A stretch of 64,000 bases of DNA from Beverwykella pulmonaria. Taxonomy: Eukaryota; Ascomycota; Dothideomycetes; Pleosporales; Melanommataceae. Under the pieces are notes generated by a model. That model was given only the letters and a program-made list of their open reading frames with translations, was not told the origin of the DNA and made no database searches. Below are positions 12,333 through 29,798 of the stretch, piece by piece (the stretch's first letter is position 1; every line of letters begins with the position of its first letter). The position numbers and the translations under genes were made by a program. The stretch is taken from NCBI GenBank assembly GCA_001599595.1, contig BCHH01000005.1, positions 544,316-608,315 of the forward strand, in the 5' to 3' direction.

Positions 12333-13192
12333 GGCAGCTAAACGACGCGTATATCGACAAGGGAGTGTCAGGGCGAAATTGTTAGAGATCTTGTCGCACC
12401 ACGGCGGCTTTGTAAGGATACAAAAGCAGAGAGAGAGTGTGTGTGGGTTGATGAAGAGAAGGGTTGATGTACAATGAAAGCTGTGAGCCAGGAGCGACCG
12501 ACAAGTTCCAGTCTTGGCACTTCGGTGAATCTGTTTCGCCGAGCACTAGCGGAAGGAGCCGCTTGACCTTCACCTCTTTGACAACTGCAATCGCTCCCTC
12601 ACGAACACACTCAGCACTCGACACTCGACACTCACTCCTGCGTGCACTTTCATAAGCGCCAACTCCCCTTCCCTTCCCTCCTCTTCGAGAACACCACTGC
12701 TACTTACATCCGACTAACCAGTACTCTCACACCAGCATCTCTCCTCGACTTACTCAACCCCTGTTTTGCCTGCGGGCACATCCTACCAAGTATCTTCTTC
12801 ATATCTTGGGCCTATAGCGGTCGCGCTCTGCTCTGTACGTGAGCGGACTGGAGGCAGGAGGCGAACACACTGGGGCGGTTGAAGCAGAGGCAGTGGCAGG
12901 AGGAGACCGCATATTGTCACTGTCCGGGGCACACAGGTGCAGACTACTCGCTGTTCTTGCCGAGCGAGGGCCTAGCTAGTAACTCAACTTGATACAGCCT
13001 TTCTTTTCGTGTGTTAGAGAGAGGAAGCAGTCCATCTTATTCATCTGACCCTGGAAGGCAGCCTGCACGGAACTGGTTGCGACCCTCTGGCTGTGCGAGC
13101 AACTTTGTCCTGCATTTTCTTACTTGCGAGCCTCAGAGACCCTAATTGTAGCACACCTGCCCAAACCTAATCCAAAAGATCGCTTGCCCTCT
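12333..13192. promoter_or_regulatory. Shared divergent promoter region of IWS1 and PCF11
   Basis: The 860 bp between two divergent start codons must hold both promoters. It includes CT-rich tracts (12600-12800) typical of fungal 5' leaders. No gene is visible in it. The boundaries are defined only by the flanking start codons; no factor site is identified. Confidence 0.5.
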
Positions 13193-15467
13193 ATGTCTTC
13201 ACATTCCGCTGAAGTCGCTGCCGACTTTAAAGACGCTTTGCAGGACCTGAAAATCAATAGTAGACCTGAGATCAGCAACCTAACCATCATCGCCAAGGAA
13301 AACACAGAGCACGCTCAGGCTATATCCCGCGAACTGGAGACACATATCCGAACCGTAAGCGTTTTCGATATTTCATTGCATTTCTCATCATGTGGATGAA
13401 AATCCAGCACTCATCTCTACTAGTCCTTCCTTATTTGTGTGTGCAACAAAGGCTAACTGTCCTAGACACGACCAGAGTGGAAGCTCCCCGCTCTCTATGT
13501 GCTTGATTCCATTGTCAAGAATGTAGGCACGCCTTATACAGTGTACCTCGGCCGCGATCTATATCGAACCTTCATGGACGCCTATGTTATCATGGATTCC
13601 GGAACAAGAAAAGCCATGGAAGGCTTGCTAAAGACGTGGAAACAGCCAGTACCTGAGTCAATGGACGCACGACCTGTCTTCCAGCCTGAGGTAACCCGTG
13701 ACATCGAGAACGCCCTGATCAAGTTTCGAACGGTTGCCGTCCAACAGCAAGCGCTGTCACAACGACCCGGTGTGCAGCATGGTATGCCTGCTCGACCCAT
13801 GCCGCCTGCGCCTTGGGGAAACACTCCGACTCCTCCACAGAACGTTCCTCGATTCGCCGCTCCTAATGATCCGAGGCGACAAGTAAGTGTTACCCTTCTA
13901 ATCGCTCGTAGAGAATACTCTAATTGAATTTCAGGCCTATCCACCTACACAAGCTTACGGACAATATCCTCCTTCAAGCACACCACCTGTCCAATACCCA
14001 CCCGTCCAACCCACTCCTCCGCCCGTATCATCTCTTGACTTGGAGCAATTGAAGAGTGACTTGGCCAAACTGATCGCTACTACGAAGGATAACTTCGCCT
14101 CGAACCCAAGCAATGTGTCTACTCAGGCGCAGTTGAAGGCTCTTCTTGGCCTCGAAACCATTCTGCGAACTCAAACTCTTCTCCCACAGCAACTCGAGCA
14201 AATTCGAAATCAGATTCAACTTTCCTCGCGCCCCACCCCACCAATGCCCGCTTTCGTGCCTCCGGTATCAGTCCCTCCTCCAGTCGTCCCCCCTCCTCAG
14301 CAGCAGCCACTGCCGAGTTTCCCGCCGGCTCTGGCTCAACTCCTTGCAAATACTCGGCCTCCAGTGCCACCGCCATCATCTACGCCGGTACCCGCGACGC
14401 TTTCCCTGGCAGATATGCTGCGAACGGTAACAACCCCATCACAGGTATCATCAGCCCCGCCTCCCATGCCACCATTGTATTCCCAACCATTTCCTCCCGC
14501 GCCCCCACCGGTATCCACTCCAGTGCCAGCCCCAGTCCCAACACCGACTGCGACAACAGCTGCGGCCAATCTCGCTCAACTTCTGGCGCGATTCAACCCA
14601 TCTGCCCCTCCTCCGGCCTCTTCCCAGCCAGCACCTTCCCAGCCGGCACCTCTCCCACCGTTCTTGGCGCAACTACCCCCAGCGCCTCCAGCCGCGCACG
14701 GGAGCGCGGAATGGTTGCTGAACGCTCTCAAAGGATTTGGCACACCCGGGACCCCCGCGAATTCGACCCCTCCGTCATCAGAGCCCATGACACGCCAAGT
14801 ATCGACGCCAAACGTTCAAAGCGAAATCGAGTTAACGACTGCTTCAATGAAGAAACCTCGGCTTCATCTCATCTCGAGGCTGTACGAGGCAATCCCTAAC
14901 ATTTGTGTCACATGTGGACGTCGTTTTGAGAGCACACCACAAGGCAGAGAGAAGAAAGCTCGCCATATGGATTGGCACTTCAAGGTTAAGGACCCGGATG
15001 CTGCAAAGCGTGGCATCCACCGGAGCTGGTACATTAGCGAGAAGGTAAGCCAAGTCCACCAAACCCAACATCATCAAACAAAGCTAACAGCTGTATAGGA
15101 ATGGATTGAGTACAAGGAAGTTGACGAGACTTCCCCCGAACAAGCCTCAAACGGGGCTCCTGGCGCTGCGGCCGTTGCAAAGAAGGAGACAAAGGACAAG
15201 TATGTCCCTGTCCCGGATATCGCTCTCGGTCGCGCGCCATGTCCAATCTGCCAAGAAGAATTCAAAGACCATTGGTTGGTGGAAGAGAACGACTTCGTCT
15301 GGATGGATGCTGTCAAGGTCAACGGCAGGATCTATCACGCGACGTGCTGGGAAGAGTACAGCAAGGGCGCCGGCATTGCTACGCCAAACACACCAGACTC
15401 CGTTCTCGGCAAGCGCAAGGCTGAGGTTAGCACTCCTGCATCTGGGAAGAAAGTCCGCGCATACTGA
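13193..15467 (+). CDS. PCF11: mRNA cleavage and termination factor PCF11
   Basis: Subunit of cleavage factor IA, which couples 3'-end processing to RNA polymerase II termination. Exons 13193-13354, 13466-13882, 13935-15044, 15099-15467; introns 111, 52 and 54 nt; 685 residues. The N-terminal about 135 residues are the CTD-interacting domain: a DFKDALQDLKINSRPEISNL start, then WKLPALYVLDSIVKNVG across the first junction. A long Pro/Gln-rich middle follows (about residues 190-560). Near the C-terminus lie two zinc-binding motifs flanking the region that binds CLP1: CVTCGRRF...HMDWHF, and CPICQEEF...HATCWEEY. The ATG at 13193 is chosen because it immediately precedes the CID. The dense Pro codons create long spurious reading frames on the opposite strand. 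Its neighbour IWS1 acts in the same transcription cycle. Confidence 0.94.
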
Positions 15468-16172
15468 TTTACAAAGGGCGCTGAACACGGTAGCAGAGCA
15501 CGAGCATGGTAGAGAGGACTGATTTGCATGGGTGATCGGATGCATAGCATGGCGTTGGGAACAGATGGCTTCGGCTTCACATGGGCTTGGTGTTTTTGGA
15601 ACGTTCCGGTCCAACGGGCCATATTAGGCCAGCGAGATGGAAAATATTTTCCAGCAGTAGCATTACTCTAACAAGACTAAAAGCGGCTGTTTTAGACATA
15701 CCAAAGTCGATTCTTCAAGAAATACACAAATATATATTCTTCCTGCATGTTGACGTCGATCTCCGAACATATCTGAACTTGAGAGTTCCACCGCGCTTTC
15801 GCTCGTTCGCTACCCGTTCCCGCGCTGATTGGCCTGTTCTCAATCTCTGCACATTTCGGACATCGACAACAAGATGTTTGTTTCCATTACTAGTTTCATA
15901 AATGCAAAAGGCTGTGATATAAACTGGCAAGTGTCTCTACCCGAAATATCATGCAGCGGTTGCGGCGCGCTGAGGCAATATCGCAAGTCCCCGACCTCGG
16001 GACGTTACATGCCAAGTCTCCCATCCAGCCGAGAGCTTTCCAACAAGTGCAACCTCACTCCGATTAGCATCACTTTTCGCCCACGCCATTGCGCCTCCAC
16101 CACCCCTCTCTCACCGCGGAACGACCTGTATTCTTCTTTTCTCTCTCTTTGTCTCCCACATAATCCAGTAAA
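15468..16172. other. Intergenic, promoter of ADK1
   Basis: No conserved frame is seen. The last 100 bases (16070-16170) are CT-rich, as expected for the ADK1 leader. Confidence 0.5.
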
Positions 16173-17236
<1,064 letters not shown>

Positions 17237-18176
17237 GTCTGCGATGCGGCGTTTGGGTAGAGGGCCACGAAAAGGAGAACGAGGAGTGGAATGGACGGAT
17301 GGTCTCGTGGGTGGGAAATGATGAACATCTCTATTCTGGGATGTGATTCAATGAATTGCAAATGGCTCACGTCTAATTCCGCATGCTTGGGACGTCAAAA
17401 GTTACCTCTCACCTATCAAAGGGCATGGAGAGGCTATGTCTGCACATACGTAATGGTACACCCTCGATTCCTTGTACTTGTAAAAGATGAAATTTTTTCT
17501 GGGTGCGGCAGTAGGGCATTGGTGGTTTTCATTACTGTATGCTCGATTCTCCTTGTACGGTTCTTTCTTGATTCTTTCAAGACAAGGAGTGGCAATAGAG
17601 AAAATATATCTGGGAATGCATCAAGGTTCCTTTGAAGTCTAACGGTTTCCCCGACCCGAAAATCTTCTAGCCTCGTTTGTGCTTCAAGTACTTCGCTTCG
17701 GAGATATTGCAATGCAGATTTCCTATCTACCTGCTCGTTCCCTCACCCAACTATTTGAGACTGCAGTCGTGTTTGCCTAGAATCGTCAAAATTATACCTC
17801 GAATTTCCCTACATAGCAGCGTTGAAAAGCAACAGATATCCCAAGGACAAGTTTCACGACAGCAAGCATTGCAATAGTTTTCTTTCTCAGCCTCCAATAT
17901 ATCAAGTTGATACTCGCTTAAAGGCTAATATTAAACTTACTATGGTATATTTCTAGTTCAAAGATCTGGATTCAAGCCTTGCCAAGCCCCATGGCACGTG
18001 TCACTTTCTCTCGACGCAGGGCAGACACGGAGTTTGGCACCTCCTAACCTCCGACGTTTCCTTTCCTTTCAAAAAAAGCCGCCCATCAACCGCGCGACAA
18101 GTGTCCTTCTTCAATCAGGCTTCCCACCCTCCCCAAAATCTGCACACGCGTGCACACCACACCTTGGGCGGAAACA
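17237..18176. other. Intergenic, nothing evident
   Basis: Between ADK1 and BET1. No conserved coding frame, RNA gene or repeat is seen. The final 150 bases before BET1 are C-rich, like a fungal 5' leader. Confidence 0.5.
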
Positions 18177-18803
18177 ATGTCGAACCGGTACGTCCAAAAG
18201 CCACACAAGTCCAGATTTCAAGGATGAGGAGTGCCAATGCTCAAGGGATGTAGATTCGGGCGCGCCGACGCCAAAACGGACCTCTTCAGCACCTACAACC
18301 GCTCTTCGTCGCCCTCAAAGCTCAAATCAAAACCTCGACCCACGCCTTCCCCCTACGGCGCGCCGACGAGTCCCGCCTTCGCTGCGTACCCCGGCGCAAA
18401 TGGCTCCCTAGGCGTAGGGGATGGAGGGTACAGGCCCGCGACACCAAATTCGCGCGGCCAGTACTCGAGCGCGGTGCTGGATGAGCTGGAGAGCCAGAAC
18501 GATGAGCAGGTTGGTGTTTTAACCGGAAAAGTCAAAATGCTCAAGGATGTACGTTATCCTCTACCTCCCTAGGGGTTTTTGCTAATGCAGAGTCAGTTGA
18601 CGCACCTCATCGGCGACGAAATCCGCGACTCGACCACCCTTGCCGAAACAATGAACGATTCCTTTGAGAACAGTAGATTGAAGCTCAGGGGCACGATGAA
18701 TCGCATGTTGAGGATGGCAGAGAAGACAGGAGTTGGGTGGAGGGTTTGGGTGGGTTTTTTTGCCGCGGTCATATTTTTGTTTTGGTATGTTTGGTTATTT
18801 TGA
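18177..18803 (+). CDS. BET1: Golgi/ER SNARE BET1
   Basis: Tail-anchored Qc-type SNARE for ER-Golgi vesicle fusion, 172 residues. Exons 18177-18187 (11 nt), 18254-18548, 18591-18803. The first coding exon holds only ATG TCG AAC CG. Splicing to 18254 gives MSNRFGRADAKTDLFSTYN, the expected N-terminus. A Ser/Pro-rich linker leads to the SNARE motif (about residues 90-150): ELESQNDEQVGVLTGKVKML, then LTHLIGDEIRDSTTLAETMN and LKLRGTMNRML. A single hydrophobic anchor follows (WVGFFAAVIFLFWYVWLF) at the very C-terminus. Intron 2 is only 42 nt, with a GCTAAT branch-like motif a few bases from the acceptor. SFT1, a sister Qc SNARE, is the alternative, but the motif set favours BET1. Confidence 0.88.
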
Positions 18804-18815
18804 GGGAGCAGTGTG

Positions 18816-18854
18816 TTTTTTTTTTTTTTTTTGGGGGGGGGGGGGGGGNNNNGN
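18816..18854. other. T17-G16 homopolymer junction with unresolved bases (N)
   Basis: Seventeen T are followed by sixteen G, then NNNN G N. The ambiguity sits at the end of the homopolymers and most likely marks an assembly or base-calling problem. The lengths given should not be trusted. It lies just past the BET1 stop codon, in its 3' untranslated region. Confidence 0.9.
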
Positions 18855-19134
18855 GAGACATTGTGCGATATTTGCAGGGATGGAGTTTTGGTGTCTCTGG
18901 GAGCTGAAGGTATCGTCGCTGGGGCTGTTCTGGGCTAAGCATGAAGCATGCATGCATGCATATGTGGCGTCAGGCGTTTCTCTTCCGAAAGACGGGTTTG
19001 CATATAGCAAAAGTTATTCTTGTACCATCTGTACCTCTAATGTATTAAACCCACTCGCTGCAGTGTCAGACATTGCATGCATTTCACCGACCAACTCATG
19101 TTCCAGTACATGTCGAAGTAGAGTGGTATAGCTA

Positions 19135-19310
19135 CTGTCTGTTCCTCTGTCTGAGAAGAAAACAGAGGTAGGAGACAGGAAGGCCTTCCAGAAGATGGTA
19201 AAAAGCCTACTGGCAGATACCGTAGGACTTGGTTAGGGAAGATCAATCCTCTTGCCCTTTGCTAATTTAGTTGCCACCCTATAATTCTCCTTAGACGTGA
19301 AAACTGACCG
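19135..19310 (+). mobile_element. MITE-like element, copy 1 (176 bp)
   Basis: Member of the short repeat family described under findings. Ends are imperfect inverted repeats: left CTGTCTGTTCCTCTGTCTGA; right, read on the minus strand, CGGTCAGTTTTCACGTCTAA. Many of the mismatches are transitions. The element is flanked by TA on both sides (19133-19134 and 19311-19312). Internal landmarks shared with other copies are GCCTACTGGCAGATAC at 19205 and TTCTCCTTAGACGTG at 19285. It sits between the converging 3' ends of BET1 and YME2. No coding capacity. Confidence 0.65.
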
Positions 19311-19408
19311 TATATACAATACTAACCGAAATACGACCCAGGTTTCCGACAGCATCTCCTCCTCACTTCTAAGAAATTATATCCCTAGCCCCACCACCGT
19401 CACCCACG

Positions 19409-22400
19409 CTAGTACTCCTCCCCAAGCATTTTCTTCAGGCCCTTCCCCTCCCTATCATACGCCTCAACCTTCTCCTGGCTCGCCCGCAACTTCTCCAGTA
19501 AATACAGAATCCTAGGTGCCATCTGATTTGGCTGATTCCTCAGCTTGCTTAAAAGCAACAGCTCATTCTCTACCTTCTCGATAGTCGCATTTTCAATTTT
19601 CGTCAGATCCGTAAGGATCGCTAAATCTAGCCGACTCCTCAATACTTTATCCTCCGTCAGTCTCTTGAACGCGGGATGATACACCGGTTTCCCCGCTTTG
19701 ATAACGGCAGGACGCCCATTAGGACCAGAGATGATGGAGATGAGTTCAGCCTGCTCGAGAGCGCGGAGAACGTTTTCGCCAGAGGTCTTGAACGTATCGG
19801 AAAGCACGACTTCGTTGTAGCGGAGGGTTTCATTTGCGGCGAGGTGCTTGATGAGGTACCACGCTTGCTCCGAATTCCAGTGCTTCGAGCCGCCCTCATC
19901 CTCGTTACCAAAGATGTACATTTTCAGTATTTCAGACGCGGACTGATCGATGATCTCGTGCACGGCTTTCCTAGGAGTCTCACCCGTCTTAATCCTTCGC
20001 GCCAGAAATTCAAGATCTGTGAGACGCCCGCCCAGCAAGTCAATGCAAGTGTCCAACTCCTCGAGATCGGTGCGGCTTTCCGAGGGAACGACTTTGGGCG
20101 ACCCGTCTTTGTTGGGCGGGTCGTCGTCTACGTCTGCGTCGAGATGCGAGATTACGAAGCGTTTAGCGACCTGCCGACTGCAGTCTGAAAGGGAGATTTG
20201 GCGGAAGACGCGGTCGGGGAGCGCTTTGGAGAGGGATTTACTGAAGGAGACGTCGTTTGTGAGAAAGATTACGTGGGCGATATTTGCGGTCGTGAGACGT
20301 GCGGCCCTAAGATAGGTCTTAGCACAATACTATAAGTTCTTATGACAGAGGGAAAGGATTAAGGTGCGTTTAGAAGGATATCTAGGAAGTTGTAAAAGGC
20401 AGGTTGGCAGATACAACAGCATTTAGTAGGGCAAAGTTGATCCTCTTTGCCTCTGCATACCACCCCGGTGAGTCTCCTTGGGCGTGACGATAGATAGTAG
20501 TAAGAGGAGTAGCATTGAGCGGTTTGAGACTTACCATTCCGCAAGCTTGTCGTACACCATCCCACTTTCCTGGCTCTTGTGCAGGAAGTTATCGATGACA
20601 ACAACCGGTCGTCGCTCCGGATGCGCTTCAAGCCATTCGTCGTCGCCGAGATTTGCATCCTTGTCACCGGCGTGCCGGCTGTCCAAAGCAATCTGTCGAA
20701 GAGCTGTTGCCGTATTATTCCATATCTTCCCGAGCTGAGTGTCGAGAGTTTCAGAGAAACCCGTCTTGACTCCCGTGGCACCCTGAGCAGCCATATCGAT
20801 CATGCCACTGATGCTGTTCATCCAAGAGAACACGGGTCGGTATCCCACTTCTGCAGCAGCTGCTTTGATAGTTGCGCTGTCGCCACGAGCTTCCTGGATT
20901 GGTTTGCAGTCAATTACAATCTTGTGTTTCTTATCTTTTAGGGCTTGATCGACAACTAGCTCTCGTTTGCCGGAGCCGCGAGGACCTTGAACAATGATGA
21001 ACGTATCTGCTGTCTCCATAAGCCAAGTCTGAATCTGTTGAATGTTGCCCTTTCTGTCATCCCACACTGCCTCCATCCCTGCACCATCATCACGGCGATG
21101 ACGCCACTTGATGATACCAGTCGCGTAGCTCTTGATCCATTGATATATTTTGTTGTCCTGGATATGTAGTGACCTCGTGATATGAGCCTTGACGAAGAAA
21201 GTCCGGATGGGATCGAAAACAACGACGGTGAGACCTGCTATCAACGCTGCAACAATAGGGATAACGATTCTCGGATGATTGACAAGCCAGTCCCGAATCC
21301 AATGACCTTTGATCTTCTGCTCGTACGTGAGCCTCAGCAAAGTCCCTTTCTTTCCGCCTCCCTCGGCTTCAGAGACATAATAACCATGCATGCAGTTCTT
21401 CGCCATGATGGCCTTAGGCATGTTGGAAAAGTCGAGATAAGCAAATTTGGGCAAAATCTTTGAGTCGGGTGGCTGCGTGATGATATCTCCCAGCTTTCCG
21501 TACTGCCGGAAGAAAGCATAAAGCTGCTCTTGAGATAGTTCCACGGCCTGTGCTCCTGGTTTCGAAGGAATAAACTCGACCTTCAACCGCGAAGTAGGTA
21601 GGCGAAACAAATCCTCGATCCATGGCCTGCCTTTGACAAGATTGACGTGCATCCTGCGGAAGGGACTCCACCATGGCTTGATTCGTGTTGTCTTCAGATA
21701 CTGTTTCAATGTCTTCTCGATCTTGGAAGTCGATGTATCATCATCATGAGTGAAAATTACGAAAGCTCCACCTTCCTTTAACCTCGGAATAACATCAGTG
21801 GCCTTGATCTGGAGGCCATTTTTGGAGGCTGCCTTTTCTATGATCTGGCTGGGATCGGTGCCGCTGATAACGGGGCTGATAAAGTAATTGAGCAAAGTCG
21901 GTGGCTTGTCGTGAGACGCAAATGGAACTCCAAGAAGCTTTTGAACTTTTAGGGGGAAGACATCTGATATTTTTAGCCATGTGGAAAATGCACTGTCAGA
22001 TCCCACGTCCAAGGAGACAACAGGCCTGATAGGTGGTAGACATGTATGTTTTGGAGACTGAAAAATGCCTGCTGGCAGTTATAGGAGGGCTTCGTTACGG
22101 AAGTTAAATCTTTTTTCCCTCTCCCTAGATTTGCTTGCTATGCCCATTTTTCTCCTTAGAAGTGGAAGCATGTAGTATAGGAATTAAAACAACATACTGT
22201 CAAAGAAAAGGATCCCTTGATTCGGACCCGCGCTGATGTGGCCTGACTTATCATCGCCGAGTTGCGACGAATACCCTCTCCTCCCGAGAGTCCAATGCCT
22301 TTGACCTAACGCGAAGAGGGTCCTGCAAAATTGTCAACATCACATCGTGACGATTCGTAGCCTATTCAACATGTTGAAGATGCTTACCTTGGCAGATGAC

Positions 22401-22470
22401 CTTGCGGTCCAGCTCGAGCATTGATCGAGCTCCTCTGCATAGTACATACCCACCGAGCATTGAGCAACAT
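19409..22470 (-). CDS. YME2: Mitochondrial inner-membrane protein YME2 (escape protein 2)
   Basis: Inner-membrane protein with an RNA-binding-like and an AAA-like domain, needed for mitochondrial DNA and nucleoid integrity. Exons on the minus strand: 22470-22388, 22322-22198, 21963-20535, 20306-19409; 844 residues. The N-terminus MLLNARWVCTMQRSSINARA and the following Arg-rich RRGYSSQ stretch form a mitochondrial presequence. Splicing yields SGHISAGPNQGILFFDNVFP, the family start; the naive ATG at 22012 lies inside intron 2. Then come an RRM-like part, one transmembrane segment (IVIPIVAALIAGLTVVVF), a P-loop GPRGSGKR and a VVVIDNF Walker B. The fourth exon restores EWAARLTTANIAHVIFLTND. Introns 2 and 3 are 234 and 228 nt, each holding a MITE-like insertion; intron 1 is 65 nt. 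Length and motif order match the family fully. Confidence 0.93.
20330..20497 (+). mobile_element. MITE-like element, copy 2, inside YME2 intron 3 (168 bp)
   Basis: Flanked by TA on both sides (20328-20329 and 20498-20499). The left end CTATAAGTTCTTATGACAGA and right end (minus strand CTATCTATCGTCACGCCCAA) align with the family TIR, with mostly transition differences. Internal landmarks are GGCAGATAC at 20406 and GTCTCCTTGGGCGTG at 20472. Without the element and one TA, intron 3 would be 58 nt, normal for this genome. Confidence 0.62.
21993..22172 (+). mobile_element. MITE-like element, copy 3, inside YME2 intron 2 (180 bp)
   Basis: The left end CTGTCAGATCCCACGTCCAA and right end (minus strand CATGCTTCCACTTCTAAGGA) form the inverted repeat; the inner 15 bases match at 13 positions. 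The right flank is TA, the left flank CA. Internal landmarks are GCCTGCTGGCAGTTATAGG near 22066 and TTCTCCTTAGAAGTGG at 22150. Removing the element would leave an intron of about 52 nt. Confidence 0.65.
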
Positions 22471-23328
22471 AATTACTATTCTGAAACTCAAGATAGCATG
22501 TCGCGTGTTGAATTCAGTGCTGTATTTAGATCTGATGTTTGCCGAAGTGCGCGAGTGGTGACGTCAACCCGAATTGAAGAACCTTTCGCGGAAGCTAGCG
22601 CCACGCACTCGCCACATTGTGGCGACTGAGGATGCACGACGTGACTGTCTCCTGATCTCTCGAACCACTTCGGGGAAACTTCACATATCTGACTCTGCGA
22701 TCACTTCGTCAATAGTCTGCTAGCCTACAGTAGTTTTAAAGGAGAGGAAGAATTACTGAAGCTATACGCTGCTATATTATATCTGTTCGAACTATGTACA
22801 CCCCGTAAATAGTTTAACCCCTCCACTCTTTAAAACACAGCCAAAATAGGTTATCAGGTACAAAACAGAGTTCTGTGAAAGCCCAGAAACGAATTATTGC
22901 ACGGCTGTGTCACCCATTTCCAAGATTGAAGTGATTGATCACATCAACCAGTCGACTTTCATCTTGCAAACAGAAGGGAAGAAAAGTATATATCCACTAT
23001 CCATATACTATGCTAAAGACGAGTTATTCCGCCCTTGTTATGCCATTCAAAAAACCTCTCTATTGGTGCCTCACCGCTCAGAACTCAACATATCGTACCC
23101 ATAACCGTCCAAATAGCACAAGTAGGACACACGTCTATTCATAAATTCCTCCGCAACCTCCTGTTGAGTACCGGCTTGTCCACTTGCGGAACCCGCATTA
23201 ATCAATGAACCAAAGGATCAAAGAAAGCTAAGGAGCCTTCCGCTTCGTATTGACCGGTAAATGCTGTGACTTACAAAAGCTACTGAAAGCTGGAAAAACA
23301 CATAATTCTTTTTGACGCCATTCCCAAA
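22471..23328. other. Intergenic between YME2 start and demethylase 3' end
   Basis: Holds the YME2 promoter and the demethylase 3' untranslated region. It is AT-rich around 22730-23100. No gene or repeat is recognised. Confidence 0.5.
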
Positions 23329-27806
<4,478 letters not shown>

Positions 27807-29798
27807 GGCCGTAAAAGTTCGCTAGAGGCGGTGTTGTTGTCTCGGGGCGGGTGCAGAGCTCGATGAGGCTGGCAGCTTCGCGAGAGGTTCGGGCAAGGGA
27901 AGCATCCGCCGCGTCGTCACACAGCCGTCGGTAGGGACTGACAGCACCACGAGCACCCTACGGGCGGCGCATCGACGGGGCGTGTTTGGGGATTGCTATA
28001 GGGCGTTTTTGCGAATTTTCAACGAGTGAGGATGGTTTGGAATGTCCAGGAGTGTCAAAGGCGCGGTTGGGAGGTGCAGAGCTTGCCAAGCGCCGCTAGC
28101 CTAATCGATACCCGGGGCCCCTGCCTGCATGTGGAGTGAGAGAAGCGATAAATCAGGTCACCATCGTGCGTGAATGCGCCCTGATCCGAACAACACGTAC
28201 ACTCTCCAATAAGCAGAGGAAGCGGAGTAATCTCACAGTGTGGCTGTGGCAATTTCACAGACAGCTTCTCGTAAGAGCAAGGCGCTCGGCGCGCAAGCTA
28301 ACCGTTTCTTTGAGCCTGCATGCACGTCATTAGAAGTTGTTATCAGATCTGTGCCTTTTCACCACACAGGTTATCTGATGGTGGCCCCGCTGGTTGCACA
28401 CTTCACCATGCAAGCCACAAGCGGCGTGTCTCCAGGCACTCTGCATCAACTGCTTCTACCGTTTATTGGAACCGAACAGCTATATGGGATGCATACATGG
28501 GATGGACTTTCGCAAGGACAGATGAGGCTTTTGGTCATTCTCTAAGATTCGCGTTTTCTCTCCTTTGGAAGTGACCCCCTTCTTCAGTATATAGTAACGC
28601 CAAAGGACAATACCATCCGCATGCATTGACATTCATGTAAATTTATTCCAATCTTCATAGGAAAATCTTTCAATCGAGCATATCGATTTCTCTCTACTTT
28701 TCTCCAGACATGTAAGCAACGTTGACAGACTAACCAGTGACTGACCTACCATTCCGACCTCCGAACCATTATCATATCGTCCGTCACCCCCATAGCAAAG
28801 ACAGATACTAAGGAAGCTTTCTCACTGTCTCTGCCTTATACTCGACGATTCTTGACAACTCTCCGCACATCGGCCTGTTGTTTCGTGTCACTGTCATCAA
28901 TGCCGATGCATCAGTGCCGAGAAACGCAAGCGGCGGGTGCTCTTCACCTCCTAAATCACCTCCGCTATCTCAAGATCATGCACCTTCCATGCAAGCGCTG
29001 CTGACATAAAGTCAAATGTCCAGTATCACTGTGAGCTCCAAGAATGCCTAGCCAAAAGGCTTCCACCTCCACACTTCCAACAACGCCCCCTATCCTCGCA
29101 TCGGTCGAGACAACAATATAGATACATCTGTCCAGCCAAGGAAGCCTGCGTAGTCCCGTGCAGCGAGCCGAAACTTGCACGCTATACGGGTCGTCGTGAG
29201 CCACGCCACGGGCAGATCCGCCACGTTCCTGATCTCCAAGCTCGGCTATCTAATACCCACACCCCAACCCAGCTAATCTTTCGGATCGACCTGCAGGAAC
29301 GAGCGAACCAACGGTAAAATCCATAGGCCCGAGCTTCGCCAACTGCAAAAAGCCATGCTGAAAATTGACACATGACTAACGAGCGTTTCGAACTCATTTG
29401 GAGGGTGTCCAATAACGAAAGGAGGTCTAGATACGGCAGTGTTGCAACGCAGTATTGCAATTGAGGCACAGGTGTGCAAGACGACACAGATTGAGAAGAT
29501 CCGCAAATGCACGAAGAGGTGCAACAAGCGCGGAGAAATTGACACACGCCATTTTGATTCAAATCCCGAGTAGCCATATATAATTACAGATGGCCCCTTT
29601 CCGAGAAACCAGGGCTCCGTTGCTATGCAGAGAAGAGATCAGGCTGTCCAGACATGCAAATTTGTGCAATGCTCTTTGTTCCCGCTCATATGGTGGTGGA
29701 AACAGGAGAGAGTAGAGACCATAAAAAAGAATGAAACCCAAACCCAACTGACCCGTTTTCCCCATATGTTCGACTATTCCGTATTAGGATTGCTCCTA
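27807..29798. other. Intergenic, about 2 kb
   Basis: Promoter of the demethylase on the left and 3' flank of the YAG7-like gene on the right. Only short, unconserved reading frames are seen on either strand. Confidence 0.5.

Noticed and set aside
14040..14800. Several long minus-strand frames opposite PCF11 (Gly/Ala/Val-rich)
   Set aside because: They mirror the Pro-rich codons of PCF11 and have no independent support.
21964..22012. Start of YME2 at the ATG at 22012
   Set aside because: The residues it adds are intronic; splicing 22198 to 21963 restores the conserved FFDNVFPLKV join and a mitochondrial presequence.
19409..22470. Introner-like elements as the origin of YME2 introns 2 and 3
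   Set aside because: The element ends do not coincide with splice sites; 20-40 nt of other intron sequence remains on each side, and related copies lie outside genes.
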